A program made the translations under genes and the position numbers. From Diplonema papillatum (Eukaryota; Euglenozoa; Diplonemea; Diplonemida; Diplonemidae): DNA of 64,000 bases. Positions within the stretch are counted from its first letter, which is position 1. Every line of letters begins with the position of its first letter. Location of the stretch: assembly GCA_030068145.1 (NCBI GenBank), contig JAPJBO010000610.1:62001-126000 (forward strand), written 5' to 3'. This document shows, piece by piece, positions 43,845 through 55,383 of the stretch. The notes beneath the pieces are model-generated. The model did no database searches. It worked only from the letters and a program-made list of their open reading frames with translations, and had not been told where the DNA came from.

Positions 43845-43965
43845 ATTTGTTGCATTAGTGTGATTGTCAGGCCTTCGACTACCCTGAGCAACGCACTATG
43901 CACACTCCTTGTCTACGTCACAGCAGATGGAACGCGTCTGTTGCGTCGCCGCGGAGGCGGCCTGT
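43845..43965 (+). repeat. Family K copy (single 109-bp-unit relative)
   Basis: GTTGCATTAGTGTGATTGTC then GGCCTTCGACTACCCTGAGC and CACAGCAGATGGAACGCG, matching the start of the 16650 array. Confidence 0.8.
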
Positions 43966-44421
43966 GAAGGCAGTCGACACCCTTAGGGGCCGGGGATCTT
44001 GTTTCTTCTTGGATTTCCTTTCTTTTGTGTTACCGTCGATCCCGAAGGACGATCAGTTTGGTGTCTTGCGACCTTTGTTTGTTTGGCAAGGAGTTTTGGT
44101 GACGTGCTTCAGTTAGAGAAAGAAAATAAGAAATTGAGGTGCCAAATCAGTTTGCTCGCTCTCTTACCGGGTGCTCAATTCACTTCTTTTTTTCTTTTTT
44201 GTGTCTAACAAATGCAATTTGTCAAGAACAAAAACAGATCGATGGCAGCGTACTATCCTCACTCCCGTTAGATGAACAAAACAGGTTTGAAGGAAGTGCG
44301 CACAAACAAAAAGGGACGTAAGTGACAATGCCCGCCGTACATCGTGACGACATTGATCTTTCTACGGTGAATTTCTTGTCGTTTTTCCTCTCGTTCTCTC
44401 TCTCTCCCATGGCCCTAGCTG

Positions 44422-46476
44422 ATTACCGTCCAGCCTCTAATTCATAGGCCAATAATATGCGTGGTTCATAATTTGTCGGCCGCTAATTTATGAATCCTTA
44501 ATTAGTATTCTTGGCGCCACTCTTTGTGGATCAATGCATTCATTTCTTTTTGGCGGCACCGCTGTAGCGGCGCCGCAGGCCCACGGTACGGTGCAGTGTG
44601 TGGCGCGCCTCTGTTTTACAGGGGCTAATTCCCATTATAGCACATTTTCTTAACTTTGTGCCCATTTTAGAACTATTCTTAACTTTTTGCCCATTATATA
44701 GAACTGTTCTTAACTTTGTGCCCATTATAGAACTATTTTTAACTTTTTGCCCATTCTCGATAACTTTGTGCCCATTATAGAACATTCGCTAACTTTTTGC
44801 CCATTCGCTAAAAATCGTCACTTCGGGGACTCGATACCACAACCTTCAGGACGGGTTTCGGTCTAAATCTGGTCCAAAACTTGAACAGTACGGTTTCCTG
44901 AGTTTGTGCCTACTTTTCCCAACTTGACCCGGAAGTTTGCCAAGACTCGTGGCAAGAGTAAGTTCAAGTTTGTGTTAGCACGCAGGCGGTACTCTGCATC
45001 GCCGGCGTGGTAGAAGAGACCTGCACACGGGTTTATTACTCTTCGCACGTGATGTTTGCTTTCACGTCTCGATCGTCGCGACCAGCATTGTTCCCAAACT
45101 TGGGTCCAATGGTTGGATTTAGTCCAAATCTTGGCCGCGACTTTGGGTCCAACTTGGACTCCAAGTTTTGGGTCCGAGAAAAGCTGGGTGAAAGTCGGCT
45201 GAAGGAGTTGCCAAGTCTTCGAATCAGCTGTTTTTCGCAGGAAGATGCTTGCAACCAACGCGGAGGAGTCGGTTCTGCAACTGGGCATCAACGCTGTTGA
45301 CAACGGCAGCAGGAAGTGACGAGCCTATGAAATCCATTCAAGAATGGGGTGAAATACCAAAACAGTACGGTTTCCTGAGGTTGTGCCCAAAACTTGGGTT
45401 CCAGACTTGGGTCCCAAACTTGGGTCCCAAACTTGGGTCCCAAACTTGGGTCCCAAACTTGGGTTCCAAACTTGGGTTCCAAACTTGGGTTCCAAACTTG
45501 GGTTCCAAACTTGGGTTCCAAACTTGGGTTCCAAACTTGGGTTCCAAACTTGGGTTCCAAACTTGGGTTCCAAACTTGGGTTCCAAACTTGGGTTCCAAA
45601 CTTGGGTTCCAAACTTGGGTTCCAAACTTGGGTTCCAAACTTGGGTCCCAAACTTGGGTCCCAAACTTGGGTCCCAAACTTGGGTCCCAAACTTGGGTCC
45701 CAAACTTGGGTCCCAAACTTGGGTCCCAAACTTGGGTCCCAAACTTGGGTCCCAAACTTGGGTCCCAAACTTGGGTCCCAAACTTGGGTCCCAAACTTGG
45801 GTCCCCCAAACTTGGGTTGGTCATCAATAGACGACAACCAGTTCAACTTCAAGCGTCAGCTGCCAGAGGCCCAGACTAACACTACCAGACTGCACGCAGC
45901 CTGACAGCAGTCTGACTCTGAGCAGACCGCCCGGTCTGTTCGAGGCTTTTCCGTGGCATGATGACATAATCCAGGTCCAGGACCAGTCTGGTTACCAGGT
46001 TACTGGCCTGGCGCTACCAGTAATTAGGCCCAGACTTCAGACCGGACCGAAACTTGAGCCCAAAACCTGACCCAAAACTTGGACCCGAGTTGGGAACCAA
46101 AATTTAGACCCAAGATTTTGGCAGCCTGGAGGTTGGGGTATCGAGTCCCAGAAGTGACGATTTAGCAATGTTCTATAATGGGCAAAAAGTTAGCGGAATG
46201 TTTTATAATGGGCACAAAGTTAGCGGAATGTTCTATAATAGGCACACAGTTATCGAGAATGGGCAAAAAGTTAAAAACAGTTCTATAATGGGCACAAAGT
46301 TAGCGACTGTTCTATAATGGGCAAAAAGTTAAAAACAGTTCTATAATGGGAATTAGCCCGTTTTACAGGCCTTTGTTTTATGTAATTTTTTAATTTATAA
46401 ATCGTTAACTATTTTCTTTCTAATTTCCCGATATTTATAAATTAAAAACTACATAAATTAGGAGCCAGACGGTAAT
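44422..46476. mobile_element. 2,055-bp element with long iterated-motif TIRs
   Basis: The left edge ATTACCGTCCAGCCTCTAAT is mirrored by the inverse of ATTACCGTCTGGCTCCTAAT at 46476. Both arms then have an AT-rich segment, GGGCTAATTCCCATTATAG, and 7-9 iterations of TAACTTTKTGCCCATTATAG (44630-44815 and 46160-46360), closing with CGTCACTTC.GGGACTCGATACC. The left arm alone carries an extra ~100 bp around 44515-44615. The interior has no recognisable gene but a 13-bp array and diverged GGGTCCAA-type relatives on both sides. No target duplication found. Most likely non-autonomous. Confidence 0.85.
45388..45817 (+). repeat. 13-bp minisatellite (CCAAACTTGGGTT/C)
   Basis: About 33 units of 13 bp. 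An inner block of CCAAACTTGGGTT units is bounded on both sides by CCAAACTTGGGTC units. Open frames on both strands with a 13-aa period are by-products. It lies in the centre of the 44422-46476 element. Confidence 0.95.
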
Positions 46477-47345
46477 TTCAGAGCCGAAGCTAGCTTGAAA
46501 ACTGCGGGGGTCTTGAAGTCGTGGGGAGCAAACCTTCGTTGGAACAGAGTGCACAAACCGCGTTGGAAGGGTGAACGTCACGACAGACGAGGCGACTTAC
46601 AGCCGGGTCTGTCCCCTATCTCCTAGTACTGCGCTTTTCTGAAGGTAAAATTCATTTTTCTAAGGCTTTTTAGAACCTCGAAGGGCCACGGTGCAAAACA
46701 CGGTGTATCCAGGCTGCATATCGTTGCCATCGGTGTTAGTACAACACAGTAGTATGCTTGGAATTGGGATATCGACAGTCCCTCTTCTATTGATCGGCCT
46801 CATCTTTTTCTTTACCAACAGGTGGAAATGAGAAGCTCGTCGCCGCAAGCTGTGGCAGTTTCACTTGCGTCTTGAATCCAGCCTCATCATCATTAGTTTT
46901 GATCAGCCGCGGTTGTACAAACGACTAGCTCGTCTTTTCCCGCCAACCCTCGCGGGTTGTTCGAACCACTTCTTCCGACCGGTTTTCAAGCAGAGTAGCA
47001 ATCTGGGTAAATTGATTGTTGCGACGCCACAATTCTCTCATTCGACCGGATGGCCTCAGTCCAATACTGGGCAGCAACACGATTAGCCGAATTTAGAGTC
47101 GGAACGCAGCCTGGGAGATTGGACTCCGAACGTGCTTTGTAGCTATGCTGAACGAGCGAAGGAGTGTGCCTTGTGTTCTGGTGCTTCCAGTGTTTGCGGC
47201 AGCCGTCCACGGGCGTCCTTCTACAGTCAGCCTGGTTCGTGAAAGGCGACAGCAAAAAGGGGGTGGAGGTGGCGCGCGTCTTTCGTGAGTGAATGGGATC
47301 GCCGTGGCGTGCCCGTCGCTGCCGGCGTCCCCTTTTCGAGTTTCA
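46477..47345. other. Unassigned, no gene supported
   Basis: Several short minus-strand frames look mildly protein-like (for example around 46660-46800), but no motif, splice pair or repeat decides. Confidence 0.35.
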
Positions 47346-47620
47346 AGAATACTCGACGATGCTGCTTCGACTCCGAATGGAAGGGAGGAAATAGGCAGAC
47401 GGGCGAATACAATACAAAGACAATCTGATTTGTTCTTCGCTTACACCACCGTGTGTTGTTTTCTCACTCAGGACTTTAACCTGTGTTGTGTTGTGTGTCT
47501 TGTCGTGTAGGGTAGACCCGCATGACCTCACGTCCGTTCAACACGTGGTTCGGTCGTTACAGCACTTGGGAATCCCTTCGGTTCTTTGTCTGGCAGCTCA
47601 AGCTGGCGCTTATGTAAAAA
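47346..47620 (+). repeat. Family D copy 5
   Basis: ATACTCGACGATGCTGCTTC head to GCGCTTATGTAAAAAG tail, lacking part of the GCATCGTCGAGC block. Confidence 0.8.
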
Positions 47621-47887
47621 GGGAATAGTAGTTCGCTGCGAAAACTTGATGCGGAAACACCCCCCTCCCAGTATTTGTGTATCAGGCCTGCCGATGCTAC
47701 CACTGAATGAAAGCAACACGCCGGATGCCGTGTTGCTTCCACCGGGTGGGTTCGGGCTACGCCTCCTGCATTCCATGAACAGGATTCTTTCAGCGTCGGA
47801 TATTCTGGCGACCCCATTTTGACCTCCGGCGGCGGTAAGAGAGGAGTCGTTCGCAACTGCGCATTCTTCTTTTTTCGTGCTGCCGCC

Positions 47888-48238
47888 GTGTCCTTTATTT
47901 AATTCAGGGTTCCCTAGCGTAGACGTGCCTCTGGGGACTAGCCGGCCTGGCCCTTTCTGTCGCCAAAACCACCTTGGTGAAATTTCGCGCGGCCGGGGCG
48001 GGTTCCGGGTGGAATTTTTTGGTCGAAAATTCTTTCGAAATTTTACAAAAAAAATCGGACTTTTTCGGCTACTTTGACTCGTTTTTTTTTTGAAAAAAAT
48101 TCCGTTTTTTTTTTCCTCAAGCCGGGCCGCTGGGCCCGGTTTGAGGAAGTACCACGCTCCGAAGGAGCGTGTCCTTTATTTAATTCAGGGTTCCCTAGCG
48201 TAGACGTGCCTCAGGGGACTTGCCGGCCTGGCCCTTTC
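47888..48238 (+). repeat. 71-bp direct repeats flanking a hairpin-rich spacer
   Basis: GTGTCCTTTATTTAATTCAG through GGCCTGGCCCTTTCT at 47888-47958 and again at 48168-48238. The spacer has CTCAAGCCGGGCC/GGCCCGGTTTGAG and CACGCTCC/GGAGCGTG hairpins. Too short for an LTR element. Confidence 0.75.
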
Positions 48239-48250
48239 TTCCACGGTGAA

Positions 48251-48336
48251 GTCCAGCCTCAGAAGCTGGAGTGAAAGCTGGAGTTAAAAAAACGGGTGTC
48301 ACACCCGCTTTAACTCCAGCATCTGAGGCTGGACCT
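48251..48336. repeat. Hairpin-forming CCAGC element
   Basis: GTCCAGCCTCAG ... GCTGGAGTTAAA, short loop, TTTAACTCCAGC ... CTGAGGCTGGAC. Half-elements occur near 27128, 42885, 43480 and 43757. Probably a MITE of very small size. Confidence 0.7.
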
Positions 48337-48424
48337 CCGGGAAAACGAAGGTAAACCGCTCTTCTTGGGCATGCGCAAGAACAGCGAGGGGAAACTCCGC
48401 CACGTTGGGAAAATAGTCACAGCG

Positions 48425-48541
48425 GAGAACACAGGTGATGGCAGAAGAGATTGCTGATGCTCGTGAGGACCCACTGGGAGAACACAGGTGATGGCAGAAG
48501 AGATTGCTGATGCTCGTGAGGACCCACTGGGAGAACACAGG
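48425..48541 (+). repeat. 53-bp tandem duplication
   Basis: GATGGCAGAAGAGATTGCTG followed by ATGCTCGTGAGGACCCACTG occurs twice in immediate succession. Confidence 0.85.
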
Positions 48542-50371
48542 CTAATTTTCTCCCAAACACGCTGCCAGCGTTCTCTTTCGTGTTTCCATGCATTGTTACT
48601 ACGAAAAAATGCCATCACTGACGGGCCAGCAGGAACCAGCGCGACTTTTCGCGGTCTGCATGGCTGCTATATTTGAGCTTCCGACTCAGGCTCAGGTTCG
48701 TACTTGAGCCCAAGACTGAGGATTCAACCCCACCATGCCTAGTTCGGGGCAATGAGAAGTAGGCTTTCCCGAGTTCTGTCTAGCCGGGGCTGCTAGGGAA
48801 TCCCGATTACTTTATTTAGCGCTATTTGTGGATTAGAAGGTCGGTATTTTAAAGTCTCCGGTTGACCGTAGAGGCTTGAGTATGGCGGGGGGTTGAGAAA
48901 AGTGAGAGGGTGCAGCTCGTTTCGGGTGTTGTGTCACTCCGTTGTGAAACCTTGTGAAGTCCCCTAACGCGTTTAGGGGGTGCTTGGGATTGGGGGTTAT
49001 TTCTTAGCCACATGCAATGTGTGAGGAAACTGAACCGCCCAAGTAGGACCTTCTGATCATGATCATTTGCCAAATTTGCCACTTGAAAGTTGCCACATCC
49101 AGGATTTGGGCTCAGGGTAGTGCGGTCAATGAAAACTCTAGTTTCCCTTTTCTACTTTCTCCTACTCTCGCGGTGTACGGTTTGTTGTGTTTTTTGGTTA
49201 CAGGATACTAGCTTCGCTTCCCAGCCGCCGAATAAAGACGGATGGGTAGTAGGAAGATGACACCCGGGATCCAACGAGCAAAACTGGCAGGCGAGTGGGA
49301 GAGATACACGAGCATACTGGAAAAGGTCTGCTCATGTGTAGGTTCCCTTCGCGTTCCTGATATCTGTGAGCGCAGTGAAAAGACACTCCAGACAACTTCT
49401 CGGTGAACAACATTCGCGCACACCCACCGCGAAAGCCAGATACTTCCGCAAGCCCAGGGCAGACACTCCAAGCACTGCCTAGAAGTGCGCATGTCACAGT
49501 GTGTGAACGCTTTTTTATTTTGGAGGAATTACCTCGTACCCCAACGCTTGAAATTTTGTGCTCTTTAAGACCTATATCCCAAATGGGATTGCCTTGGGCC
49601 CCCTCCCATTCGGGTATAAGGTGACTTGACCTTTCATTTTTACGTTTTTTGAGCGAGATCCAGGACGCAAGTGAATGCTCCAGTCTGCGGGTGACAAGCT
49701 TCTCCTTTTTCTCCGGCATTTTCATGTTTGCTCTTCGCGGGTTGGTGGTTAAAGCCGCGGACACATGAGACGGACCATCATCAGACAGTGTCTCAGTAAC
49801 TTGGGTCGCCTTGGTTTCACGTGAACATGCTGCCTGAGCCCAAATCTTGGACGTGGTTTCAGGTGGCAAATTTGGCAAATGATCATGATCAGAAGGTCCT
49901 ACTTGAGCGGTTCAGTTTCCTCACACATTGCATGTGGCTAAAAACAAAAATGATCCAGCAAACTAGTACCCTGGTTTGAGGGGTAGGCGGACACAGGTGC
50001 ACCTCGGCATGCGATAGCCCTTTCCCCCCTCCCCAAGGTTTGTTGGGTTCTTTCGTTTTTTTGTGTTTCCGACGATCCCGTGGGACGTACAGATTGGTGT
50101 CTTTCGACCTTTGTTTGTTTGTGATGATGTGTTTTTTTTTTTTTTTTTGTGTTCTGTGCATACTTTGGGACAAAATGGGGCGATTGCAGCTAGGGTCGCG
50201 CAGCCCCACAAACAAAAAAGATCCATCAAGTGCGGTCTTGACCTTCGCCTGCCTCCGCGTCTCGACAATGCCCCTTGGGGGGTTTCGGTGCTGTAAACAA
50301 CACCGAGCTAGCAATTTTTTCAAAGAGAGGCGGCGTCACTCGTCTGTACCTTCCTCGTCCAAACAGCGTTT
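48542..50371. other. Gene-free; several dispersed repeats
   Basis: GGGCTGCTAGGGAATCCCG near 48785; an inverted block CACATGCAATGTGTGAGGAA near 49010 and its direct partner near 49915, also at 15450; family E near 50060. No gene seen. Confidence 0.5.
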
Positions 50372-50692
50372 CTAACTGAAACGCCCGCACCACGGTGCAA
50401 ACCGCTTGTATAGCGGCACTGATGCCCAATAGTAAACCACTGACGGCCACTCGGAAAACCTAAACCCGGATGCAAACCCCGTAAAAAACTTCGGAATTCC
50501 CCGCATCACAGGCTCTTGGTGCAGAATGTGTGGGGAATCATTCTCCTGCATTACCCGCCAAGTCCTAGGCCGAGCCTCAGCAACCCGTAAGCAGCGCAGG
50601 TGGATACCATCAGGGGGCTTGAACAAGGGCACGAGGTTGAAGTGGTTGAATGGCAAGAAGTGTGAAGAATGCATCGGACGGTCCGCGCGCAT
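50372..50692 (-). CDS. Hypothetical 106-aa open frame
   Basis: ATG-initiated frame with protein-like composition (HFLPFNHFNLVPLFKPPDG; FFTGFASGFRFSEWP) and no low-complexity sequence. No domain recognised, no visible introns, and no support from neighbours. It could equally be chance or an exon fragment. Confidence 0.25.
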   Translation of the reverse strand: MRADRPMHSSHFLPFNHFNLVPLFKPPDGIHLRCLRVAEARPRTWRVMQENDSPHILHQEPVMRGIPKFFTGFASGFRFSEWPSVVYYWASVPLYKRFAPWCGRFS

Positions 50693-50710
50693 GCTAACTA
50701 CGTGCCGTTG

Positions 50711-51195
50711 GCTCGCTCTTCCGTGTGTGTGGTCCTTTTTAAGATGGATTGTGTCTGCGCTCTCTCTCCTTAAGGTTGCCGCCCGAGGCTCGCTCTTCCG
50801 TGTGTGTGGTCCTTTTTAAGATGGATTGTGTCTGCGCTCTCTCTCCCTTAAAGTTGCCGCCCGAGGGAACCGGCTGTGAGCCGAAACTCGGCGCCGGTCT
50901 CTCCGAGAGATGCAGATTATCGCCACAGATTCTTCGCATTCCAACCCAAACCCAGGAGAGAACTTCGCGGCGGATCACAGAGCACCCGCCCTGCACGAGG
51001 CACGCGCCCAAGACCCGTGCACGGCTACCGTAGCACCCTCCACGTTTGCACCTCCCTCGGATTGCTACGGTCGGGAGGGGCTTCAATGTAGTTTGGAAAA
51101 CACGTTCCCCTTCCCCGCGTTCTGCGTGTGGGGTTACCACCGGGCAACTGCCGCAGCAGCCGCAGATACGTCCTTCGCCCTTGGGTCACTTTCGG
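50711..51195 (+). repeat. Family F copy 2
   Basis: Head segment (CCTTTTTAAGATGGATTGTG) is tandemly duplicated at 50711-50866. The body matches 16310-16630. Module N is inserted at about 50908-50952. Confidence 0.8.
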
Positions 51196-51929
51196 GAGGT
51201 GTCGCTGCTCACCTACCAGTGTGTTCCTGGTTGTTGTCCTAGGCTCGGTCTTCCGTGTGTGCGAACGGTCCCCTTTAAGAAGTGCGAGTCTCGGGGAAGC
51301 AGGAAGCCGGCAACGACACGCCCAACCTTTCAAGGGCCGGAAGTATCTCGCTCGTTAACGGAACCAACCTGACAAGCCACACTATGAGCGGCCTTGCACG
51401 CTACACAATGCATCGGAAAAGAGCTCTTATATAATCAGTCAATCCTTTCCGCATCCAACAGGTCGGATCCCTCAATTGGGAAATCCAGCCTTAGGCGCGC
51501 ACACAAGTTTTATCACGTACGTGACTCATTTACACTTTACTCCTGGCATCCCTGCAGGCACGCGTCAGACTTCTTCGTGTTCACGGTGTTTCTTTGCTAT
51601 ATTTGTGTAGTATTCCGTGGCTCTGCCCTCAAGACAGACAGCACGTCCGGCCCCTGAGGATACGTGATTCCTTCAAAGGCAGTTCCCTCTGCCGGTTCGG
51701 AAGTTGCTTGCTTCTTTTTGTGTTTCCGACGATCCCGTGGGACGTATAGATCTTTTTTTTTGGATTTGTTCAGCGTTCTTTCTCCCTTTCCCCCATGCAC
51801 GAGTCAAGATGATTTTTCTACTTTTCCCCCCACCCCCACCATCGATCGTCCATAACAAAAAAAAAATAGGAATAAACAGCAGAAATAACAAAGCAGGAGA
51901 GGTTGAAACAGGCAAAAGAAAAACAACCA
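51196..51929. other. Gene-free
   Basis: Family E fragment near 51715-51755 (CCGACGATCCCGTGGGACG). No gene seen. Confidence 0.5.
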
Positions 51930-52210
51930 AAATACTCGACGTAGCTGCTTCGACTCCGAATGGAAGGGGGGAAATATAGAGGTAAGGGGCAAATACAATA
52001 CAAACACAATCTGATTTGTTCTTCGCTTACACCAGGATTTTTTGACCTGTTGTGTTTGTGTGATTTGTCGTGTAGGGGTAGACCCGCATGACCTCACGTC
52101 CGTTCAACACGTGGTTCGGTAGTTACAGCACTTGGGATCCCTTCTGTTCTTTGTCGGGCAGCATCGTCGAGCATTTCCTTTCAAGCTGGCGCTTATGTAA
52201 AAAAAAAACC
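51930..52210 (+). repeat. Family D copy 6
   Basis: AAAATACTCGACGTAGCTGC to CTTATGTAAAAAAAAAA, with a small deletion around the CTCACTCAGGAC block. Confidence 0.8.
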
Positions 52211-53256
52211 AGGAAGCGGCCCGACGAAAAGGTAAGAACTCTTACTCACGACGGGGGGGAAGGCCGGAGGGGGGCCTTTTTTCGGTTCTATTCCGACCCC
52301 CCCTCCCTGATTTCGTTGGGCAGCGCAAACCCCAAGATTCTCTTTTGCGAAAGCAGTTACCTACTTTCACGACGGCTTTCACTAATTGTTTTCGCTTCTT
52401 TGTTTTCCTCATGAAAGATATGGGGAGGTCGTTCAGGGGCGGCTTGTGTTCAATTTCGACTCCGCATTCGTGAGCACGTCTAGCTTCGTGCAGTGTAGCT
52501 GCCAAATAAAAAAAGATAACGTTCTCTGAGGCGGGGGGGGGGGGGGGGGGGGTGCAGCGGTTTTGTTCCCGTCGTTCTAGCCAGTTTGACGGTCGCGACG
52601 TTGTCACGAATTGTCACAACTGGGGCCGCATTCAGATTCCCATCGAGCCCCATTTGCAGGAGCGATACGCCGGTGAACGGCCGCAGTCTGGACCGGCAGT
52701 CCCAGCCAGCGTGTGCGCACATGATTTACCTTTGAGCTATTTGCACTGCACGTACCTTTGTCAAGGTGGCGACGCGGCGCGTATCTTCTCGTCGAGGTTG
52801 CACTGCCTTTGTTCAGTTCACACGAAACGTACCCTTTGTTCGAGACGACGTGCTGCACGTACACTCGCCAAGGCCAGTGCACTGCACATTCTTTCAACGT
52901 CAAGGGAGTGTGTACCGCAACTGCCTCTGTCGAGACGCGCATACACTTGTTCAGGCAGACGTGCACAACATTCGACGCTCTTGCCCTTGGCTCTTGCACT
53001 TGCGGAAACCGGTCTGCAGTGCACAACATTTGCCGCGCGCCTCTCGCGACGAGCTTCGCGGCTATCGAAACCCTTCGAAAACGGCGACGGGCTGGAGGCA
53101 AAAACCACCCCCCCCAGCGCTCCGCCCCGGCAGGGATTCTCATCTCTTGCGCTTGCGAAGAAACGCCTTCTTTTTTATGAAGGGTGGGGGGGCCGGGTCC
53201 TACCCGTTCGGGATGCCCTTCCGCACGGTAGGGTGCGTGTGGATGGGTTCTCCCAC
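52211..53256. other. Probable intron or intergenic DNA left of the last minus-strand exon
   Basis: G run near 52538-52552. Long overlapping open frames from about 52550 occur on both strands because of GC richness, but only the minus frame from 53735 has splice signals. No further exon identified. Confidence 0.45.
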
Positions 53257-53735
53257 CGCGTTGAGGGAAGGAAGGCGTCCTTTCTGCATGCGATCGCTTG
53301 CGAAAGCCGACGAAGTCCGCCGGAGCGGCGACGAGTGCGGATTCGCGTCGACGGGCGGCTGGGCCTTCGGGCGCTGGATGTTGGTCACGCTGCCGATGGA
53401 CACGCGGCGGGGGCCGCGCTCGACGTCGATTCGGTCGTGCGGCGGCTGCGGCACGGGCGGCGGCGAGCCGTCGTCTCTGGGGCCGAGGATCACGGACGCG
53501 GTGCGGGGGCTGCCGGTCCCGCGGGCCCGCGGGCTGTTGCTCTTGAGGACCGTGCGGATCTCGCGCTCGCCGTACGGGCTGTCGGTGCTCCACTTCCGCT
53601 GCCGGTGCGGCGTTCCGCCGCCTTCGCTGTCGCTCAGCGGCGGCTGGTGCAGCACGGCTTTCCGCGGGCTTGCCGCCGACGTCGACGACTTCGGCGGACG
53701 GGCAGACAGCGGCAGCGGTGGCGACCCTGGGGTTC
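53257..53735 (-). CDS. Ser/Pro-rich exon, putative tail of the adenylyl cyclase gene
   Basis: Begins after an acceptor CTCCACCTCAG|GAACCC and is open for about 160 codons to a possible donor (AACGC|GGTGGGA or |GTGGGA near 53257). The product is disordered: Ser, Pro and Arg rich, with PPLPLSARPPKSS, PPPVPQPPHD and two RRxS motifs (PRRVSIGS; LRRTSSAF), the consensus for cAMP-dependent kinase. High GC like other exons. Membership in the adenylyl cyclase gene rests on strand, spacing, shared composition and the continuing RRxS theme. An independent gene is possible. Confidence 0.5.
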
Positions 53736-54419
53736 CTGAGGTGGAGAGGTTTGATGACGGCAAACAAAAAAAGGAGAGAGAGGCGTATTCGATCGCTACT
53801 CGATTCAATTTCCCCACATATTTTGTATATTTTGTGGTGTGAATATCATTTAATTATGGACTTAACCGAAGTTAACATGATGCGGCACTAGTCTGCTATC
53901 GTCATCTCGCCTGTGACCGTCCCTACTTGGGCGACAACGTTATCCACCTGGGATGGGCGGCCGCGCTTCTTCTGGAACTTGCTAAAAAATGGGATCTCGT
54001 CCTGACAGTTCCGGCCGCATGGAATCCGAAGATGTATAATTTTTAGAGTTAAAGTTCGCTTGAAATACCGGGGTTTTAGGGTCTCCGTGTGACCGTTCAT
54101 GAATGGGTTCTCTTAGAGCAAGAAAGGGCTTTGTGGTTTCGGATTGTATATTTAGTGCATGCTTTCGTTATGGGTTATGGCTAGCCATGTCCGGGACTGT
54201 TTGTGACCGACACCAAGTACATTCCTTCGTGGAGTGTAATCTTGGGCCCCCCACGTTCTACAAGTTTTTGCTTGTAGTAGTCGTCCCCTCCCTGAGTATG
54301 CGTACAGAGCCGCCGCTGCAACAAGTCACGCTCACCAACGTTCCCGGGGCCAGGGCTAGTATCTGTCAATCTTACCGGTATACATTGACGATACTAAAGT
54401 GCAACCAGTCTGTGACTCA
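53736..54419. other. Intron-like region with family B copy
   Basis: Family B at 54040-54220 (TTTTTAGAGTTAAAGTTCGC to ACCGACACCAAG), then CTTGGGCCCCCCACGTTCTA near 54240. A minus-strand basic stretch (KFQKKRGRPSQVDN near 53960) looks protein-derived but is isolated. Confidence 0.5.
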
Positions 54420-55300
54420 GCCAGAACGAAACACTTCAAACCGAATCGGTGCCGTTTCATGGGCATGTATTGCCTGAAGCTGACACGTTGATGATCGACT
54501 CATCAAAGTTCTTCATCGGGAGCATCCCACCATTGGAGTTTAGGTTAGAATGCAAAGAATCTGTGGCGATAATCTGCATCGCCGGCCATTGGAGAGACAC
54601 AAGCTGGAAAATATCTCGTATCTCGATGAGTCGGTCCGGGTGTTCCTTCTTTCCACTGAGGAGGTCCGTGAAGTGCAGTGTCCTGTGGATATCGGGTCAC
54701 CTTTCCCTGGGTATGGTTCAAGAAAAGAACGCGCACTGTTCGATAGGGTCCACGGACCAGTACGAGTAGCGATCCTGTTTCACGGACAACCCCATCGCGA
54801 ATGTGACAGCACACGAGCGAAGAAATTCCGCAATATCGGGTGCGTCGTACGAGATACCCCCTTTCCCTACAGCATACACCACTCATGTGCCCAATGATCT
54901 GGTGGGGCGGTTACCAACAGGTCGGTGAACATGCATCTGAAGATGCCAGTGGGGGAGGAATCCTCGTCAATGTCGTTGGACGGATTCGGTGCGGCCTTCT
55001 TGGCGTTGAACGGAAATTCGGGGTAGCTTGACCTTCCTGCCCCACGACAAGGACTTCAATAGCTGTACCTGCTGCCTTGACCACCGCGCTCTCAGTACTC
55101 GGTGGGCGGCCTCGCGGTGCTGGGTTTGTGGGGGGCTTCTGTATCGGACCTGTCGGCCGGGGCGCTTCGGTGCAGCAGAGGACTTCGGCACCTGTTCTTT
55201 TGGTGGTCGGCCGGGGCGCTTCGGCGCAGGCTTTGCGGAGGACTTCGACGCCTATGATTTTGGTGGCTCGCCTAAAGAAATGTTCGTAAAGTGGCCGAGA
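54420..55300 (-). pseudogene. piggyBac-like transposase relic
   Basis: One minus-strand frame, broken by several stops, reads in order: AT-hook-like KRPGRPPK with a second PKRPGR (about 55240-55150), an acidic linker, ISYDAPDIAEFLRSCAVTFA and MGLSVKQDRYSYWSVDP (about 54840-54740), HRTLHFTDLLSG (about 54685), and FDESIINVSASGN (about 54510). The order of an E-x-x-x-F..G helix, a YW..D motif, an LHF-D motif and a DES strand is that of piggyBac (DDE_Tnp_1_7) transposases as I know them. Module N lies inside it. It is clearly non-functional. TTAA target ends were not located. Confidence 0.55.
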
Positions 55301-55383
55301 TCACCGTTCTGACCCCGCGGGTTGGCCAGCAACACGACGTAGGCCCGGGGGGGTCGGTCTTCGTCTCGCTCGACTGAGCCGGT

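Noticed and set aside
45249..45904. Frames with 13-residue repeats
   Set aside because: By-products of the 13-bp array.
47888..48238. LTR retrotransposon or solo LTR pair
   Set aside because: Repeats are only 71 bp with a 209-bp spacer; no TG/CA ends, primer site or polyprotein.
52550..53842. Long overlapping open frames on both strands (up to ~395 codons)
   Set aside because: GC-rich DNA leaves several frames open; only the minus frame from 53735 has a good acceptor and coherent protein composition.
53900..54010. Minus-strand KFQKKRGRPSQVDN stretch as a gene
   Set aside because: Too short and isolated; possibly a further scrap of a transposon protein but nothing supports a call.
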